A stretch of DNA of 64,000 bases from Anaspis maculata (GCA_949128115.1 OX421963.1:1364001-1428000); one strand, 5' to 3'; positions 22,073-34,482 are shown, counted from the first letter of the stretch. Numbers and translations: made by a program. The notes: generated from the sequence alone by a model not told the origin.

Positions 22073-22231
22073 TAAGTCAACATGAGCGTCCTGCAGCCAA
22101 AAGTAAGCTCGTTCAGGGGTCACAACTTTTTCCAAATCGGATATTTCCCCCCAGAGATATCCTTACTTGAAATTGGAGCAAATTTTGAGATATCCTGAGA
22201 GATATCCTCAACTTATGACGAGCAGTTTATG

Positions 22232-22972
22232 ACCGGGTCGACTTTGAAACTCGACCGGGTCGACTTTGAAACTTGACCGGGTCGACTTTGGAACTCGACT
22301 TTACACAGAAAGTCGAGTTTGAAACTCGACCGGGTCGACTTTGGAACTCGACCGGGTCGAGTTTGAAACTCGACTTTACGCAGAAAGTCGAGTTTGAAAC
22401 TCGACCGGGTCGACTTTGAAACTCGACCGGGTCGACTTTGGAACTCGACTTTACACAGAAAGTCGAGTTTGAAACTCGACCGGGTCGACTTTGAAACTCG
22501 ACCGGGTCGACTTTGAAACTCGACTTTACGCAGAAAGTCGAGTTTGAAACTCGACCGGGTCGACTTTGGAACTCGACCGGGTCAAGTTTGAAACTCGACT
22601 TTACGCAGAAAGTCGAGTTTGAAACTCGACCGGGTCGACTTTGAAACTCGACCGGGTCGACTTTGGAACTCGACTTTACACAGAAAGTCGAGTTTGAAAC
22701 TCGACCGGGTCGACTTTGAAACTCGACTTTACGCAGAAAGTCGAGTTTGAAACTCGACCGGGTCGACTTTGAAACTCGACCGGGTCGAGTTTGAAACTCG
22801 ACTTTACGCAGAAAGTCGAGTTTGAAACTCGACCGGGTCGACTTTGGAACTCGACTTTACACAGAAAGTCGAGTTTGAAACTCGACCGGGTCGACTTTGA
22901 AACTCGACTTTACGCAGAAAGTCGAGTTTGAAACTCGACCGGGTCGACTTTGGAACTCGACTTTGTGTCCGT
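22232..22972 (-). repeat. TIR satellite, right array
   Basis: Inverted orientation of the left array, built from GTCGACTTTGAAACTCGACC (plus GG) and from CTCGACTTTACGCAGAAA-type units. About 740 bp, so the array lengths differ between arms. Confidence 0.9.
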
Positions 22973-25900
22973 AAAAAGATTTGCAGCTTGGCCCTTCTAC
23001 GCTTCCGTAATTATCACTTCAAATTGATGATATTACCAAAATTCCCAGCCAAAAATTGATGAATTTGATAAACTTCCCATAACAAAGTTGATGAATTGAG
23101 CACAATTCTCACTATTAAGTTGGTGAACTTCGTGGAATTCTCGCTGCAAAGTTGATGAATTCCGAGAAATTCTCGTTACGAAATAAATACCTTCAGCGAA
23201 ATTCTCATAGTAAACTCCATAAATTTAGTGGAATGCTCTGAATTTGATAAACTTGTCAAGATTGTCACTGTAAAGTTGATGAACCGCAGAAAAGCTTCGC
23301 CAAGAAGTAAATTCTCTCTATAAAATTGATGAATTCAGCGAATCTTACACTACCATGTTGATGAATTTAGCACGATTTTTGATATGAACGTGATGAATTC
23401 AATGGAATTTTCACTGTAAAGTTGATAAATTCACCTAATTCTTCTGCCGCCTAGAACATTTCTTGGATGATATCAGTGTAATGCTGTCTTGTATGAGCCT
23501 TTGTGAGGATTTATTTTTGCTACGAAGTTGGCAACTGTGACAAAACTCTCACTATAGGTTTGTGAAATAACCGGTTTTCTCTTCGGAAAGTTAATGAGTT
23601 CAGTGAAGTTCTCACTATGAAGTTGATAAATCCGACGAATTTGGCACTACAAAGTTGATGAATTCAGCACAATCCTCGCTACTAAGTTGATGAAATTCGT
23701 AAAATTCTCGCTACGAAGTTGATACCAACAGGGAAATTATCATCGAAAACTTTGAAATTCCGTGGAATTCTCATTATAAAGTTGAAAACTCATCAAAATT
23801 CTTGCTATTCAGTTGAATAATCTGGTGAATCCCTCACTACGAAGCTGATAAGATTATCGAGATTTTTAAGCTGATGGATTCACAGAAATCTCTGGCACGG
23901 AGCTGATTCAACACTACGAAGTTGATTATTTGGCACCCTTGTTGCTATAAAATCATAAATTTTGAGAAAGTCTTGCTACAAAGTTGATAACTCCAGCGGG
24001 ATGAGTTCCCATCATGAAGTAGGTGAGTTTAGTGAAATGTTCACTACAGAATTAATGTAAGTAATACAATGCTCGCCGTAAAGTTCATGAATTTCGCACA
24101 ATTTTTTCTATGAAGTTGGTGACAATGGCAAAACTCCCACTTGAAAGTTGACGAACTAGTCAAAATAATTATCACTACTAGGTTGATGAGTTTAGTGAAG
24201 CTCTCACCATGAAGTTGATAAAAGTCTTGCTATAAATTGATAGATTTCGAGAAATCCTCCCTACAAAGCTGATGAATTCAGCACAATGAACTTGATACAT
24301 TTTTGGGAAATTCAACTTGATACATTTCGGGAGATTTTCACTGCAAAGTTGATGATATTAGCACAACTCTCGCTACAAAGTTAAAAACATCAAGGAATCC
24401 TCGTTACAGAAGTGATAAATTTCGGAAAAATTTTGCTTCGGAGTTGATAAATCGAGCACAATTCTCGCTATAAAAAGTTGATAAATTTCGAAAAATTCTC
24501 GCCACGAGTTTTGAGAAACCTTCACTACGAAGCAGCGTTGTTACTATAAAGTTGATGAATCCATCAAATTTCAAATATATTGTTGTTTGTTGTAATAAGT
24601 AGATGAATTCCAAGGAACTCTCCCTACGAAGTTGACACCTTCAGCAGAATGGTCATCATAAACTTGATATATTTAGTGAAATTCTCACCATGAAGTTGAT
24701 AACATTATGTAGATTCTTACTATAACGTTGAATAATTTTTAGGAATCTTCGCTACAAAGCAAACCTTTCACCATCAAGTTTATGAATTCGGCACAATTCT
24801 TTGCTATGAATTTGATGAATTTTTATATTATCACGCTACTAAGTTGATGAATTAAGTGAAATTCTTGCTACGAAGTTGATAACTTAGCGGAATTGTCACC
24901 ATAAACTTGATGAATTTGATAAAATTGTCTCTATAAAGTTGATAAATTCATCGAGGCTATCACATCTATTCAATTTCAATTTAGAGAGAAATCTTCTCCA
25001 CGAGGGAAGTTCTCACTATGAAGTTGACGGATTCAACAAGTTTCACACCACAAAGTTGATACAATGAGCACATTTCTTGCGATGAACTTGATGAATTTCG
25101 AAAAATTTTCGCTACAAGGTTGATCAATCTAGCACAATTCTCGCTAAAAAGTTTAGGAATTTCGAGGAACTCTCGCTACGAAGTTGTCAATATGAAATTG
25201 ATGAATTTAGTGAAACACCCATCATGAATTTGATGAATTTATCGAGATTCTCACTATGAAGTTGATGAATTTACAGAAATCTTCGTTACAAAGCGATACT
25301 CTCACTACCAGGTTGATCATTAAGCGCAATTTTTGCTATAAAGTGATGAATTCATATGAATTCTCGATATAAGGTCGATCACTTCGATGATATCTCTTCG
25401 CTGCGAAGCTTGATTCTCACTACCAAGTTGATTATTTGACACAGCTTTTGGCATCAAGTGACGAATTGCGAGGAAGTCTCGTTACAAAGTTGATGAATTC
25501 ATCGCAGTTCTCACGATGAAGTTGATTAATTTAGAGAAAATCCCACTACAACATTGATAAACGTAGCAAGGACCGCCGTAGAGCTTATGAATTTCGCACA
25601 TATTTCGGTACGAAATTGGCGACTATGACGAAACTCTCGCTATAAAGTTAGCGCAATTCTCACTACAGAATTGATTAAAAAGCTCTTTTCTGATGCTGCT
25701 GAAAATGTGTATTAGTAGAATACGCTTTTCACGTTTGGTACCTTTGCTTTGAAAATAATAGAAACTTCCAATATGGCTTGCGATTTTCCGAAAAGGAACT
25801 GATTGAACAATGCTCAATTTGAGGGAAACTTTGGATTCTCTTTGTGGAAAACTTGGTACTTCAATGGCATCGCCCATCGATTTTCAGCGGCATCAGAAGC

Positions 25901-28450
25901 CCCTTTGAAGAAATTTTCGCTGTAAAGTTGACGAATCAGGAGAAATTATCGCTGTGAAGTTCATGACTTAAGTGAGAAATTCGCTGTGAAGTTGATGATT
26001 TCGGAAAACGTCTCACTATGAAATCAATGAATTGAGCACAATTCTTGCCATAAAGTTGATAAATTTAGAGAATTTCTCGCTATGAAATTGTTGACTTTAG
26101 AGCGAAATTCTGACTGATATGAAGTAGGATGGATAAATTCATCATGAAGTAGGATGGATAAATTTATCGAAATTATCATAATGAGGTTGTCACTTGTAAT
26201 GATTTCCGACTCTTTGAAACACCGGCAGCCTAATTTTCAAGCCGGGACTTTGCAAATGTTCTCATTTCTCCATCAAATCGCAACCAAAGTTTTGGGGAAT
26301 CTTTATTTATGAATTAACCTAAATAAAATACGTCACTACAAAGTTGAGAAACTTCAGCACAGTTCTCACTATGAAGTGTATTAATTCAACAACTTTCACA
26401 CTTTAAAGTTGATGATGTCAGCACAATTCTTGCTCGGAACTTGATTTTTAGAAATTCTTGCTACGAAGTTGACAAATTGCGTGAAATTTCCGCTAAGAGG
26501 TTGGTATCTTCAGCGGAATTGTTATTAAAAACTTGATGAATTCATCGGTTTCCTCACTATGAAGTTGATTGAGCCAGTGAAAATCTCTCTAAAAAGTTGA
26601 TGAACTTGTCTAAATTCTCACTATAATATTGCTTAATTTAGCGCAATCTTTGCCACGAGGCGAGATTTCCACCACAAAGTTGGTTATTTGGTACAATTCT
26701 AGCTATAAAGTGTTGAATTTGGACGAAGTCCCGCCAAAAGTTCATAGCCCTAGCGGAATAATCATTTCTCAATAAATATAGATTTGGTGAATTTAGTAAT
26801 TTTTTTCACTACAACATTGAAGAGTGTAGCACAATGCTCACTGTTAAATTCAAGAATTCCACACAATTTTCTCCACTAAGTCAGTCAAAACAATTATCAC
26901 TTCAAATTGATGATATTACCAAAATTCCCAGCCAAAAATTGATGAATTTGATAAACTTCCCATAACAAAGTTGATGAATTGATCACAATTCTCACTATTA
27001 AGTTGGTGAACTTCGTGGAATTCTCGCTGCAAAGTTGATGAATTCCGGGAAATTCTCGTTACGAAATAAATATCTTCAGCGAAATTCTCATAATAAACTC
27101 CATAAATTTAGTGGAATGCTCTGAAGTTGATGTAAAGTTGATGAACCGCAGAAAAGCTTCGCCAAGAAGTAAATTCTCTCTATAAAATTGATGAATTCAG
27201 CGAATCTTACACTACCATGTTGATGAATTTAGCACGATTTTTGATATGAACGTGATGAATTCAATGGAATTTTCACTGTAAAGTTGATAAATTCACCTAA
27301 TTCTTCTGCCGCCTAGAACATTTCTTGGATGATATCAGTGTAATGCTGTCTTGTATGAGCCTTTGTAAGGATTTATTTTTGCTACGAAGTTGGCAACTGT
27401 GACAAAACTCTCACTATAGGTTTGTGAATTAACCGGTTTTCTCTTCGGAAAGTTAATGAGTTCAGTGAAGTTCTCACTATGAAGTTGATAAATCCGACGA
27501 ATTTGGCACTACAAAGTTGATGAATTCAGCACAATTCTCGCTACTAAGTTGATGAAATTCGTAAAATTCTCGCTACGAAGTTGATACCAACAGGGAAATT
27601 ATCATCGAAAACTTTGAAATTCCGTGGAATTCTCATTATAAAGTTGAAAACTCATCAAAATTCTTGCTATTCAGTTGAATAATCTGGTGAATCCCTCACT
27701 ACGAAGCTGATAAGATTATCGAGATTTTTAAGTTGATGGATTCACAGAAATCTCTGGCACGGAGCTGATTCACCACTACGAAGTTGATTATTTGGCACCC
27801 TTGTTGCTATAAAATCATAAATTTTGAGAAAGTCTTGCTACAAAGTTGATAACTTCGCGGGATGAGTTCCCATTATGAAGTAGGTGAGTTTAGTGAAATG
27901 TTCACTACAGAGTTATTGTAAGTAATACAATGTTCGCCGTAAAGTTCATGAATTTCGCACAATTTTTTCTATGAAGTTGGTGACAATGGCAAAATGGCAC
28001 TTGAAAGTTGACGAACTAGTCAAAATAATTATCACTACTAGGCTGATGAGTTTAGTGAAGCTCTCTTCATGAAGTTGATAAAAGTCTTGCTATAAATTGA
28101 TAGATTTCGAGAAATCCTCGCTACAAAGCTGATGAATTCAGCACAATGAACTTGATACATTTTTGGGAAATTCAACTTGATACATTTCGGGAGAGTTTTA
28201 CTACAAAGTTGATGATATTAGCACAACTCTCGCTACAAAGTTGTAAACTTCAAGGAATCCTCGTTACGGAAGTGATAAATTTCGGAAAAATTCTCGCTAC
28301 GAGTTCAGAGAAACCTTCACTACGAAGCAGAGTTGTTACTATAAAGTTGATGAATCCATCAAATTTCACACTACAAAGTTGATGAATCTGATAAATTGCC
28401 GCTAAAAAGTTGATGAATTCGGAACAGTTCTAGCTATTTGATTGATGAAT

Positions 28451-29680
28451 TTTGGAAAAAAAATTTTATCAAACGTTTCTTTCGCGATTAAATTTACGGG
28501 TGCTCCTCTGCTGAATTTATCTCAATTTGTTCTGTTATTTCCGGAGTTCTTCGGAATTTTCCATAGTTCCTAAACGTGTAGTTTCTCTTGAAGTTCTTCG
28601 ACTCGCACAAAAGAAATTTTTCACGGAAAACTTCTCGTGGCTCCTTGCTGAGTTCCCCAGGGCTCTAAGCTCTTCCAGAATTCTCTTCGGAATTCCGCAA
28701 AGTTTTCCTGAAATTCTCCATTCGCCTTGAGGCCGTCAATTGGTCAGAGTTGGTGTGGTGTTTTCGAAAATTATTCTGAGCTTGCCAGAGCTTCAAAAAA
28801 AAATCCTCTGGTTTTTACTGGAGAGGTGCCTTCTGCGACTGAGTTCTCCCCAGCTCCTCTGATGAGATCTTCCAGACTTCCTCTGAGTCTTTTCCAGAAT
28901 TCCTTAGAGTTTCCCAGTTTATCAGAAGTCCATTTTGCGACTGCTATTTTGGGAGTTGATCTGAGCTTTCCAGAACTTCTTGAAGTTCTCAAGAGCTTTT
29001 TAGAATATGTAGTTTTCCCTTGAAGTCCTCTGACTTCCTGCGTCTAGTCCCTTAGTCCTGATGATGACTTGAATTTCCGTAGTTCTCCTGCTACTCCCTG
29101 TCCCGTCAGAGACCCTCTGAGTTTTTCCACAATTTTTCAGAGTTGTTGGATTTGACTGTTGCGACTGACTGCCCCTCCCCCCCCCCCCAGTTCTCCTTCT
29201 AAGATCTTTTTGAAATCTCTACTTTTTTCCAGGCTTTCGCGTAGCTTTTTAGAGCTTTCAAATTTTGATTGAAAATGTCTTCTGCGACTAAATTTCCCGA
29301 CGTTCCCCTGCCTAACCAATATGGAGTCGATATGATTTGCCCAAAACTTTGCGGAGTTTCCCGGATTTCCGTAGAAATTTTAGATCTTCTTCAGTTCCTC
29401 CATCTTGCACAAAAGAGTTTCCTTTTGCAAATGTATTCCAGGTGTTACCCGGCTGAGCTCCTTCAGAGTTCTCTATGTTTTTCCAGTCTTTCTCGGAATT
29501 TCGCGGAATTTTTCCACATTTTTTTGTTTTAATCGAGCTCATCAAATTTTTAACGAAGATGTTTTTTCTGCAACTGAATTTCTCGCATCTCCCGTGTCTT
29601 TCTGGAGCTCTCAGTTTTTCTAGCATCCTTACGAGTTTCTTGCAACTCTCTTAAAACTTTTGGTCAACTTTGAAGTCGTC
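28451..29680. repeat. Degenerate minisatellite B (~21-22 bp)
   Basis: Recurring GAGTTTTCCAGAATTCC-like words at intervals near 22 bp, for example 28880-28925, with occasional GACTTCCTCTG variants. A C run lies near 29170-29187. Open frames of 60-104 codons on both strands are translations of the repeat. Confidence 0.65.
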
Positions 29681-30330
29681 TGACATTAACAGAAGCATGG
29701 TCCCTTTTTCGACAGAACTGCTCGTAGGGAAGTAGTATGGGAATATACTGAGCTTCCTGTGATTATTGTGAAATGCGTGTATAAGGACTCGCTTTGATAT
29801 CACTTGTGGATAAAAGCTAGCTTTAATCACTGAAAACGAATGTATAATGGAGTCATCACACACTAATTCGAGATAATAGTTGATTATATTAAAAGTGACA
29901 GAAACAGGCCTTCACAAGCAAATGAGACGTTTGGTACACGAGTGCTTGCACGAGTGTGTTAAATTATCACGTGCTTATAATGGCATTTCACTCACGTGTG
30001 ACATACGACGTTTTATTCCAGAGTAGTCGATTAGGCTTGGGACGAACTGAAATTGAATTCGCAATCGTCTCTACGAAATTGATGAATTGAGGCGTCTTGT
30101 GGGAGAAAAATCAATTCCAGCCGCGAATTAATACTTGTTACATTCCACGTAGCCAGTTTCCATACACCAGTCTCGTACCTCGTCGTCTTTTGCATTATCA
30201 CATTATTGTTTCTTGTTGTTTTTTTTTTGTTTTTTTTTTTTGGGGAGGGGGGCTCTTTCTTTATTTTTTTGTTATCTCTGTTCCACTGCCAAACTTGATT
30301 GCCTATAGTCGGTTTTTGATACCCTTCTAT
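29681..30330. other. No gene recognised
   Basis: Mixed sequence with a long T-rich run at about 30217-30241 followed by a G-rich patch. Nothing else is identifiable. Confidence 0.4.
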
Positions 30331-30334
30331 TGCT

Positions 30335-30650
30335 CTTCATCCTTCCTCGAAAAAGATTGGCCGGTATCTGACAGGACGACGTTTCTTCGCCAGACTTTCT
30401 CTTCGGGTCTGTATACTTCACACCGTATGACGTGTGAAGACGTACGACGAAGACGTCGAAGATTTTACGAGCGGGCATAGCGCCCATGGAATTGAGTACA
30501 GTAGAAACGCGTCCCATTTACGATGGTTGTCTTTGGTATAGGATCTAATAGCAGTTTCAATTGCTCGATTGTACCTCTCAACAGGACTCGCCTGCGGGTG
30601 ATATATGGCAGTTCACCAGATCTTCTGCACCCCGTCCTCACTACCTCAAA
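30335..30650 (-). pseudogene. Ty3/gypsy integrase relic
   Basis: On the minus strand, a frame with stops reads GVQKIW, then a stop, then TAIYHPQASPVERYNRAIE (about 30560-30635), then AIRSYTKDNHRKWDAF. This is the end of the DDE integrase core, with the catalytic Glu in the SPVERYN motif. Further on (about 30350-30420) another frame gives VYRPEEKVWRRNVVLSD, which matches the GPY/F-type C-terminal domain of gypsy integrases. Several frameshifts and stops show it is dead. No LTRs were found nearby. Confidence 0.8.
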
Positions 30651-32070
30651 AAACCTCAAAAGTGGTCCTTTAATGTATCGTTTCGACTCCAATTTGCGTT
30701 ACAAGTTACAAAACCAAAACATCACGTACAATTTAGCGTGAAATCCCAAATTTGGACAATCGCCCAGTGAACTTTCCTCCCTCTTCGTCTGGCCCGCGCT
30801 TTTGGCTTCGCTCTGTGCGGGCCCTCTTTCCTCGGTGCCTCATCTCTCTATTTGTGTGTGAATAAGCCAAACACGTCACGCCAAACACATTCGCCCTTCA
30901 ATCAAAGCACACTTAATTCCCGCTCGCAACTTCGGTGTGCCGCCGCCTGCAGACGACAAATTGCCAAAGCATCCAGTCGCTTTCGGAATGCATCATCTAA
31001 GTCAACTCATTTGTCCGATGCCACTTTTCACTGCGAGCATATATTTTGCCGGGTGCGCGCCTACTTTGATTCGACTACGACATGCATATTCCAAGTGGGT
31101 TTGCTTGCTGTAGGTGACGCGTTATTTTGGCTGGTCGAGGCCGACTCGATTTTTCTCGCCCGACAATCGTAAAATAAGTCGCTCAGCAAGCGATGTAATA
31201 ATAAATGGGGAGGCGAGTGGACCTCCGAGTGCGGATGCTCCGTTGTTTTGTTCAGGGAGCACAGCACTCTATACTAGAAGCGTAATATAAATTGGTTATG
31301 TGGAAAGGGCGGGTGTGTGTTCGTGCATTTTCTGGGTGCTATTTTCGGGCGATGGATTAGAAAAATCGAAACCGATTTGTAAATTTGACGTTTTAATGTC
31401 GTCGCCAAATTCCGAAAATAATTTCAAACAAAGGTTGGTATTGTGCAACACATGAAGCTCCTAGTGCTGGCAGAAACCGAGAGAAATTAAAATCTGTATA
31501 TACCGGTTTTGTCGAATACCGGTTTCGGTAAAACCGGCATTCGAAGTCGGCTCCGATAACCGACCTTCTGGATTCCATTTTGGGGAATCGGTGGAACACA
31601 GTTTCACCTGGCATGCGTAGGCCTCATAATTGGGCCCATCGTATCCCTCTCCCAGACCAGCCGGACTCACCGAGACGCAATGTGGTGCCTGGATGTTTGA
31701 TGGTCGGTGCATCCAAGCACTGAGGCCGACAAGCGCACGGTTGACCTTGATTCCGTCTTTCACCCCCGAACTGCAGGTGTGGATGTACGATACATCCACG
31801 CTGTCCCTGCGCCGGTGTTCCTGACTTCGTCTGCCTCCCGACCACGCTGCCGGTTATCCTCTACACATTGCCGTACCGCCGGCTGGAGGCATGTATACTC
31901 GGAGGGTTTGCGTAAGACCACCCGAACAGTTCCAGACCGGCTTCGAATCAGATGAAAGACACCTAGTCACCCATCCAAGTCTTGGCAGCGGCCAACGTTG
32001 CTGCAGTCAAGTTATCACCCGAGTGGAACGGCCTACTGCACGCTACGCCCTCCTCAAAATGCGATGCGAT
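30651..32070. other. Unassigned mixed sequence
   Basis: No gene is recognised. Near 31459-31600, GTGCTGGCAGAAACCG and repeated ACCGGTTT words resemble the MITE-like element at 56597-56760, but a matching right end is not clear. The GC-richer part at 31620-32030 ends in CACCCATCCAAGTCTTGG and looks like transposon-derived DNA, possibly a non-LTR fragment. I cannot confirm this. Confidence 0.35.
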
Positions 32071-32073
32071 CAC

Positions 32074-32487
32074 TTACTGGTTTGACGTGAAAATTTGTCG
32101 TCCGAGCCAAACTTTCAGCTTAGGGACAAGAAAAAAGTCACTTGGGGCCAGATATGGCGAATAGGGTGGGTGGTCGACCAATTCGAGGTGCAATTCGCTG
32201 ATTTCAGCCATGGCAACTGCCGAAGTGTGAACAGGGGCGTTGTCTTGATGGAACAACACTTTCTTCTTCTGCAAATGCGGTCTTTTTATGGCAATTTCTG
32301 CTTTCATCATCTCAAGTGATGATGCGTAGTACGCCCCCGTTGTGGTTTCGCCTTTTTCACGGTAGTCGATGAACACAATTTCATGACTATCCCAGAAAAC
32401 CGTCGCCAACACCTTCCCAAGGCCCATAAAATCGTCTTCGCCTTCTTCGGAGCATGTTCACCCTTCGCAGTCCACTGTTTTGACTTT
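32074..32487 (-). pseudogene. mariner transposase relic (DD34D), C-terminal half
   Basis: A 117-codon frame on the minus strand covers the catalytic region. FWDSHEIVFIDY holds the first Asp, FHQDNAPVHTS the second (residue 62) and LAPSDFFL the third (residue 97), with 34 residues between the last two as in mariner. Just upstream, another frame gives WTAKGE and APKKAKT, the usual mariner sequence before this point, so at least one frameshift is present. The N-terminal DNA-binding domains and the inverted repeats are missing. It is a dead fragment. Confidence 0.88.
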
Positions 32488-32489
32488 TC

Positions 32490-32740
32490 CTTCGTTCAAG
32501 ATGTTTAGAATCACTGTTCCATTTTTCGATAATTTTGACTTTTTTTCCATCATTTCAACATTGTTGGGATCATTGTTGTATTTTATTGAATAATTTTGAC
32601 ATTTTTGGAGTATTTCGACAGTTATTCAGAACTATCCGAACATTTTTTGAATTATTGTGAAATTTCCTAAAATAATTTCGACATGTTTGCAGTGAAATTT
32701 GATTGTCGAACTAATTCCAAGAGCTGTCTGAATAATTTCC
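32490..32740. repeat. Degenerate ~21-bp minisatellite C
   Basis: Recurring AATTTTGACATTTTTGGA-like words. Its reverse complement matches the pattern of the array at 61330-62340 (family G), so the two are probably inverted members of one family. Confidence 0.6.
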
Positions 32741-33769
32741 CAAAATGTCAATTAGCTCGAAAAGTGTAATTTTCCATGGGATTTTCAGGGACTTCTACGA
32801 CAATCCTAGGGATTTCTGGAGATTTCGAAAAATTATCTACAATTTCCAAAGATCCGTTGATATTTCTACGGTTTCCAGGGATCACAGAAAGACTTCCATG
32901 AATTTTCCAAGGATTTCCGAGAATTTTTGAGCAGTTCTGAAGATTCTACGGTATTTCTAGAGATTTTCATGAAATTTCTGGATATTTCTACGAGATTTCC
33001 AAAAGTTTCTGGGGTTTTTTCAGAATTTCTACGGGATAGCTAGGGATTTTTTACGATTCATTCGAAATTTCACAAATTTCCAACGAGTTCTAAAATTTTT
33101 CATGGATTTTTAGAAATTTCTGCGGGATTTCTAGGGATATCCGAAAATTTCTACGAGATTTTGTAAGAGTTTCCCAAGAATGTTGAGGATTCTCAAAAAT
33201 TTCTATGGATTTCTCAAGTATTGCTACCGTATTTCTAGGAAGACTTGTATCAAGATTTGTATCGCATTTTTTGGGATTCCTAGAGATTTGTGAAGATTTC
33301 TACAGGATAACCAAATATACCCATGAAATTTCTGAGAATTCCTGTGGGAATTTCCAGGAATTTCTGTACATTTCTACGGGATCTCTAAGCATTCCCAGAG
33401 ATTTGTTTAGAATTTCTAGAGATTTCTGAATTTCCCTAAGAAATTTGTAAGGATTTCTGAAGATTTCTACAAGATTTCTAGGGATTTCCAAAGATTTGCA
33501 CAGGGTTACTAGTGATTTCTAAGGATCTCTAACAATGTATAACCAGGGAGTTCTGAGATTGAAGATGTGTATGTAATTTCTATTGTATTCAAGATGTCTT
33601 CGGGCAGAGTGAAGATTTTTATGGAATTCTCAGGGTTTTCAAGATTTTTTCGGAATTTCTAAAATTTCCAACACTAGAAGTTTCTACGAATAGAATTGCA
33701 GACAATTTTAGAAAGTTCTGAAAATATCTACGATATTCTCAGAGTTTCTAAAGATTTTCACGATTTATT

Positions 33770-33865
33770 ACAGATTTATCCCCCAAGCTAGACGAATCAG
33801 CCCGTTTAGCACCATCTCAAGAAAGCCAGCAACATCGGCTGCCCTTAGACGTGACAATATTTCAA
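33770..33865. repeat. Non-satellite island 1 in satellite D
   Basis: About 90 bp with CCCCCAAGCTAGA, ATCAGCCCGTTTAGCACC and GGCTGCCCTTAGACGTGAC does not follow the 10-11-bp pattern. It recurs at about 35740-35832 and 37705-37795, once per higher-order repeat. Confidence 0.75.
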
Positions 33866-34482
33866 ACAAGACTTTTGAGAACTTTGAAAAATTTCTACGA
33901 GATTTCTGAGGATTTTCCATCAACTTTGAACCTCATTTTCTTTTCCGATTAAGTTTATTTTCAGGAATCTAGGGATTTCTAAAGGTTTGTACGAAATTTC
34001 TCAAAGATGTCTAGAATATTCCTAGGGATTTTTGAAAGATTTCTTCTGGATCTCTAGAGACTCCTGATCAGTAAGAGATTCCTAAAAGTTGTCCAGTATT
34101 TTTGTAGATCTCTGTCAATTCTTGCAAATTTCTTCGGGATTAGCAGGGATTTTCAAATAGCTCTGAAAGATTTCAGAGGACTTTATCGAGATTTTTCAGG
34201 ACTCTCAAAAATTTCTGTGGATTTCTCGAAATTTCTACGGGATTTCTAGAGATTTATGAAGATTTGCATGCGATTTTTGAGGAAATTTCTAGGCATTTTT
34301 CTGTAGACTTCTGCATAATTCTCATAGGTATTCACGAGATTTTTGAAGGTTCTTGTAAAAATTTCTAGAGAGTTCTGCAAGATTCTTAAGGTTTTCTAAA
34401 GATTTCCACGATGTTTCTGCAAACTTCCAAGGCTTCATTGAAATTTCTAGGGGCTTCCTAAAATCTCCATAAGATTTCTCAA

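Larger units (their letters stand above)
12760..23009. mobile_element. 10.25-kb foldback-like transposon with long satellite-bearing TIRs
   Basis: The outermost ~43 bp are inverted copies, with TACGGAAGCGTAGAAGGGCC at the left and its complement at the right, followed by CTTTTTACGGAC. The TIRs then contain a GTCGAG/GTCGAC satellite in opposite orientation, then several hundred bp of matching non-satellite sequence. The arms are about 829 bp (12760-13588) and 1450 bp (21560-23009). The difference comes from a longer satellite and a nested MITE on the right. Flanks carry ATTATC duplications. The interior (~8 kb) holds a 1.53-kb palindrome, a tandem duplication and unidentified frames. I recognise no transposase. 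The 6-bp duplication recalls Maverick/Polinton and the satellite arms recall foldback or Galileo, but the ends do not start AG and no Polinton protein is seen. It may be a non-autonomous composite. Confidence 0.8.
21560..23009 (-). repeat. Right TIR arm of the 10.25-kb element
   Basis: It is the inverted counterpart of 12760-13588. It is longer because its satellite (22232-22972) is about twice as long and a 166-bp MITE (21907-22072) interrupts it. At the equivalent point in the left arm (about 13290) the sequence continues without the MITE. Confidence 0.82.
1160..28450. repeat. Satellite A: ~32-bp minisatellite array with ~3.9-kb higher-order repeats
   Basis: Degenerate tandem units of 31-33 bp carry, in order, AAAGTTGATGAATT, then a variable middle, then AATTCTC and GCTAC. 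Good runs are at 6620-6830, 23640-23850 and 27500-27700. A landmark segment (AAGTCAGTCAAAACAATTATC) occurs at about 5945, at 12740 (split by the 10.25-kb insertion) and at about 26880. After subtracting the insertions the spacing is about 3.9 kb, which gives a higher-order repeat of roughly 120 units. The array is continuous except for the insertions at 5010-5632, 7693-10582 and 12760-23009. Frames of 65-84 codons inside it (for example near 2266, 3888, 11484 and 25623, minus strand) recur only because the DNA repeats. I do not consider them genes. Confidence 0.9.

Noticed and set aside
12760..23009. Maverick/Polinton identity for the 10.25-kb element
   Set aside because: A 6-bp duplication fits, but the ends do not start AG, and no protein-primed polymerase, integrase, ATPase or capsid-like protein is visible.
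31620..32070. Possible RTE-type non-LTR fragment (CACCCATCCAAGTCTTGG)
   Set aside because: Only a short word resemblance. No coding motif could be read on either strand.
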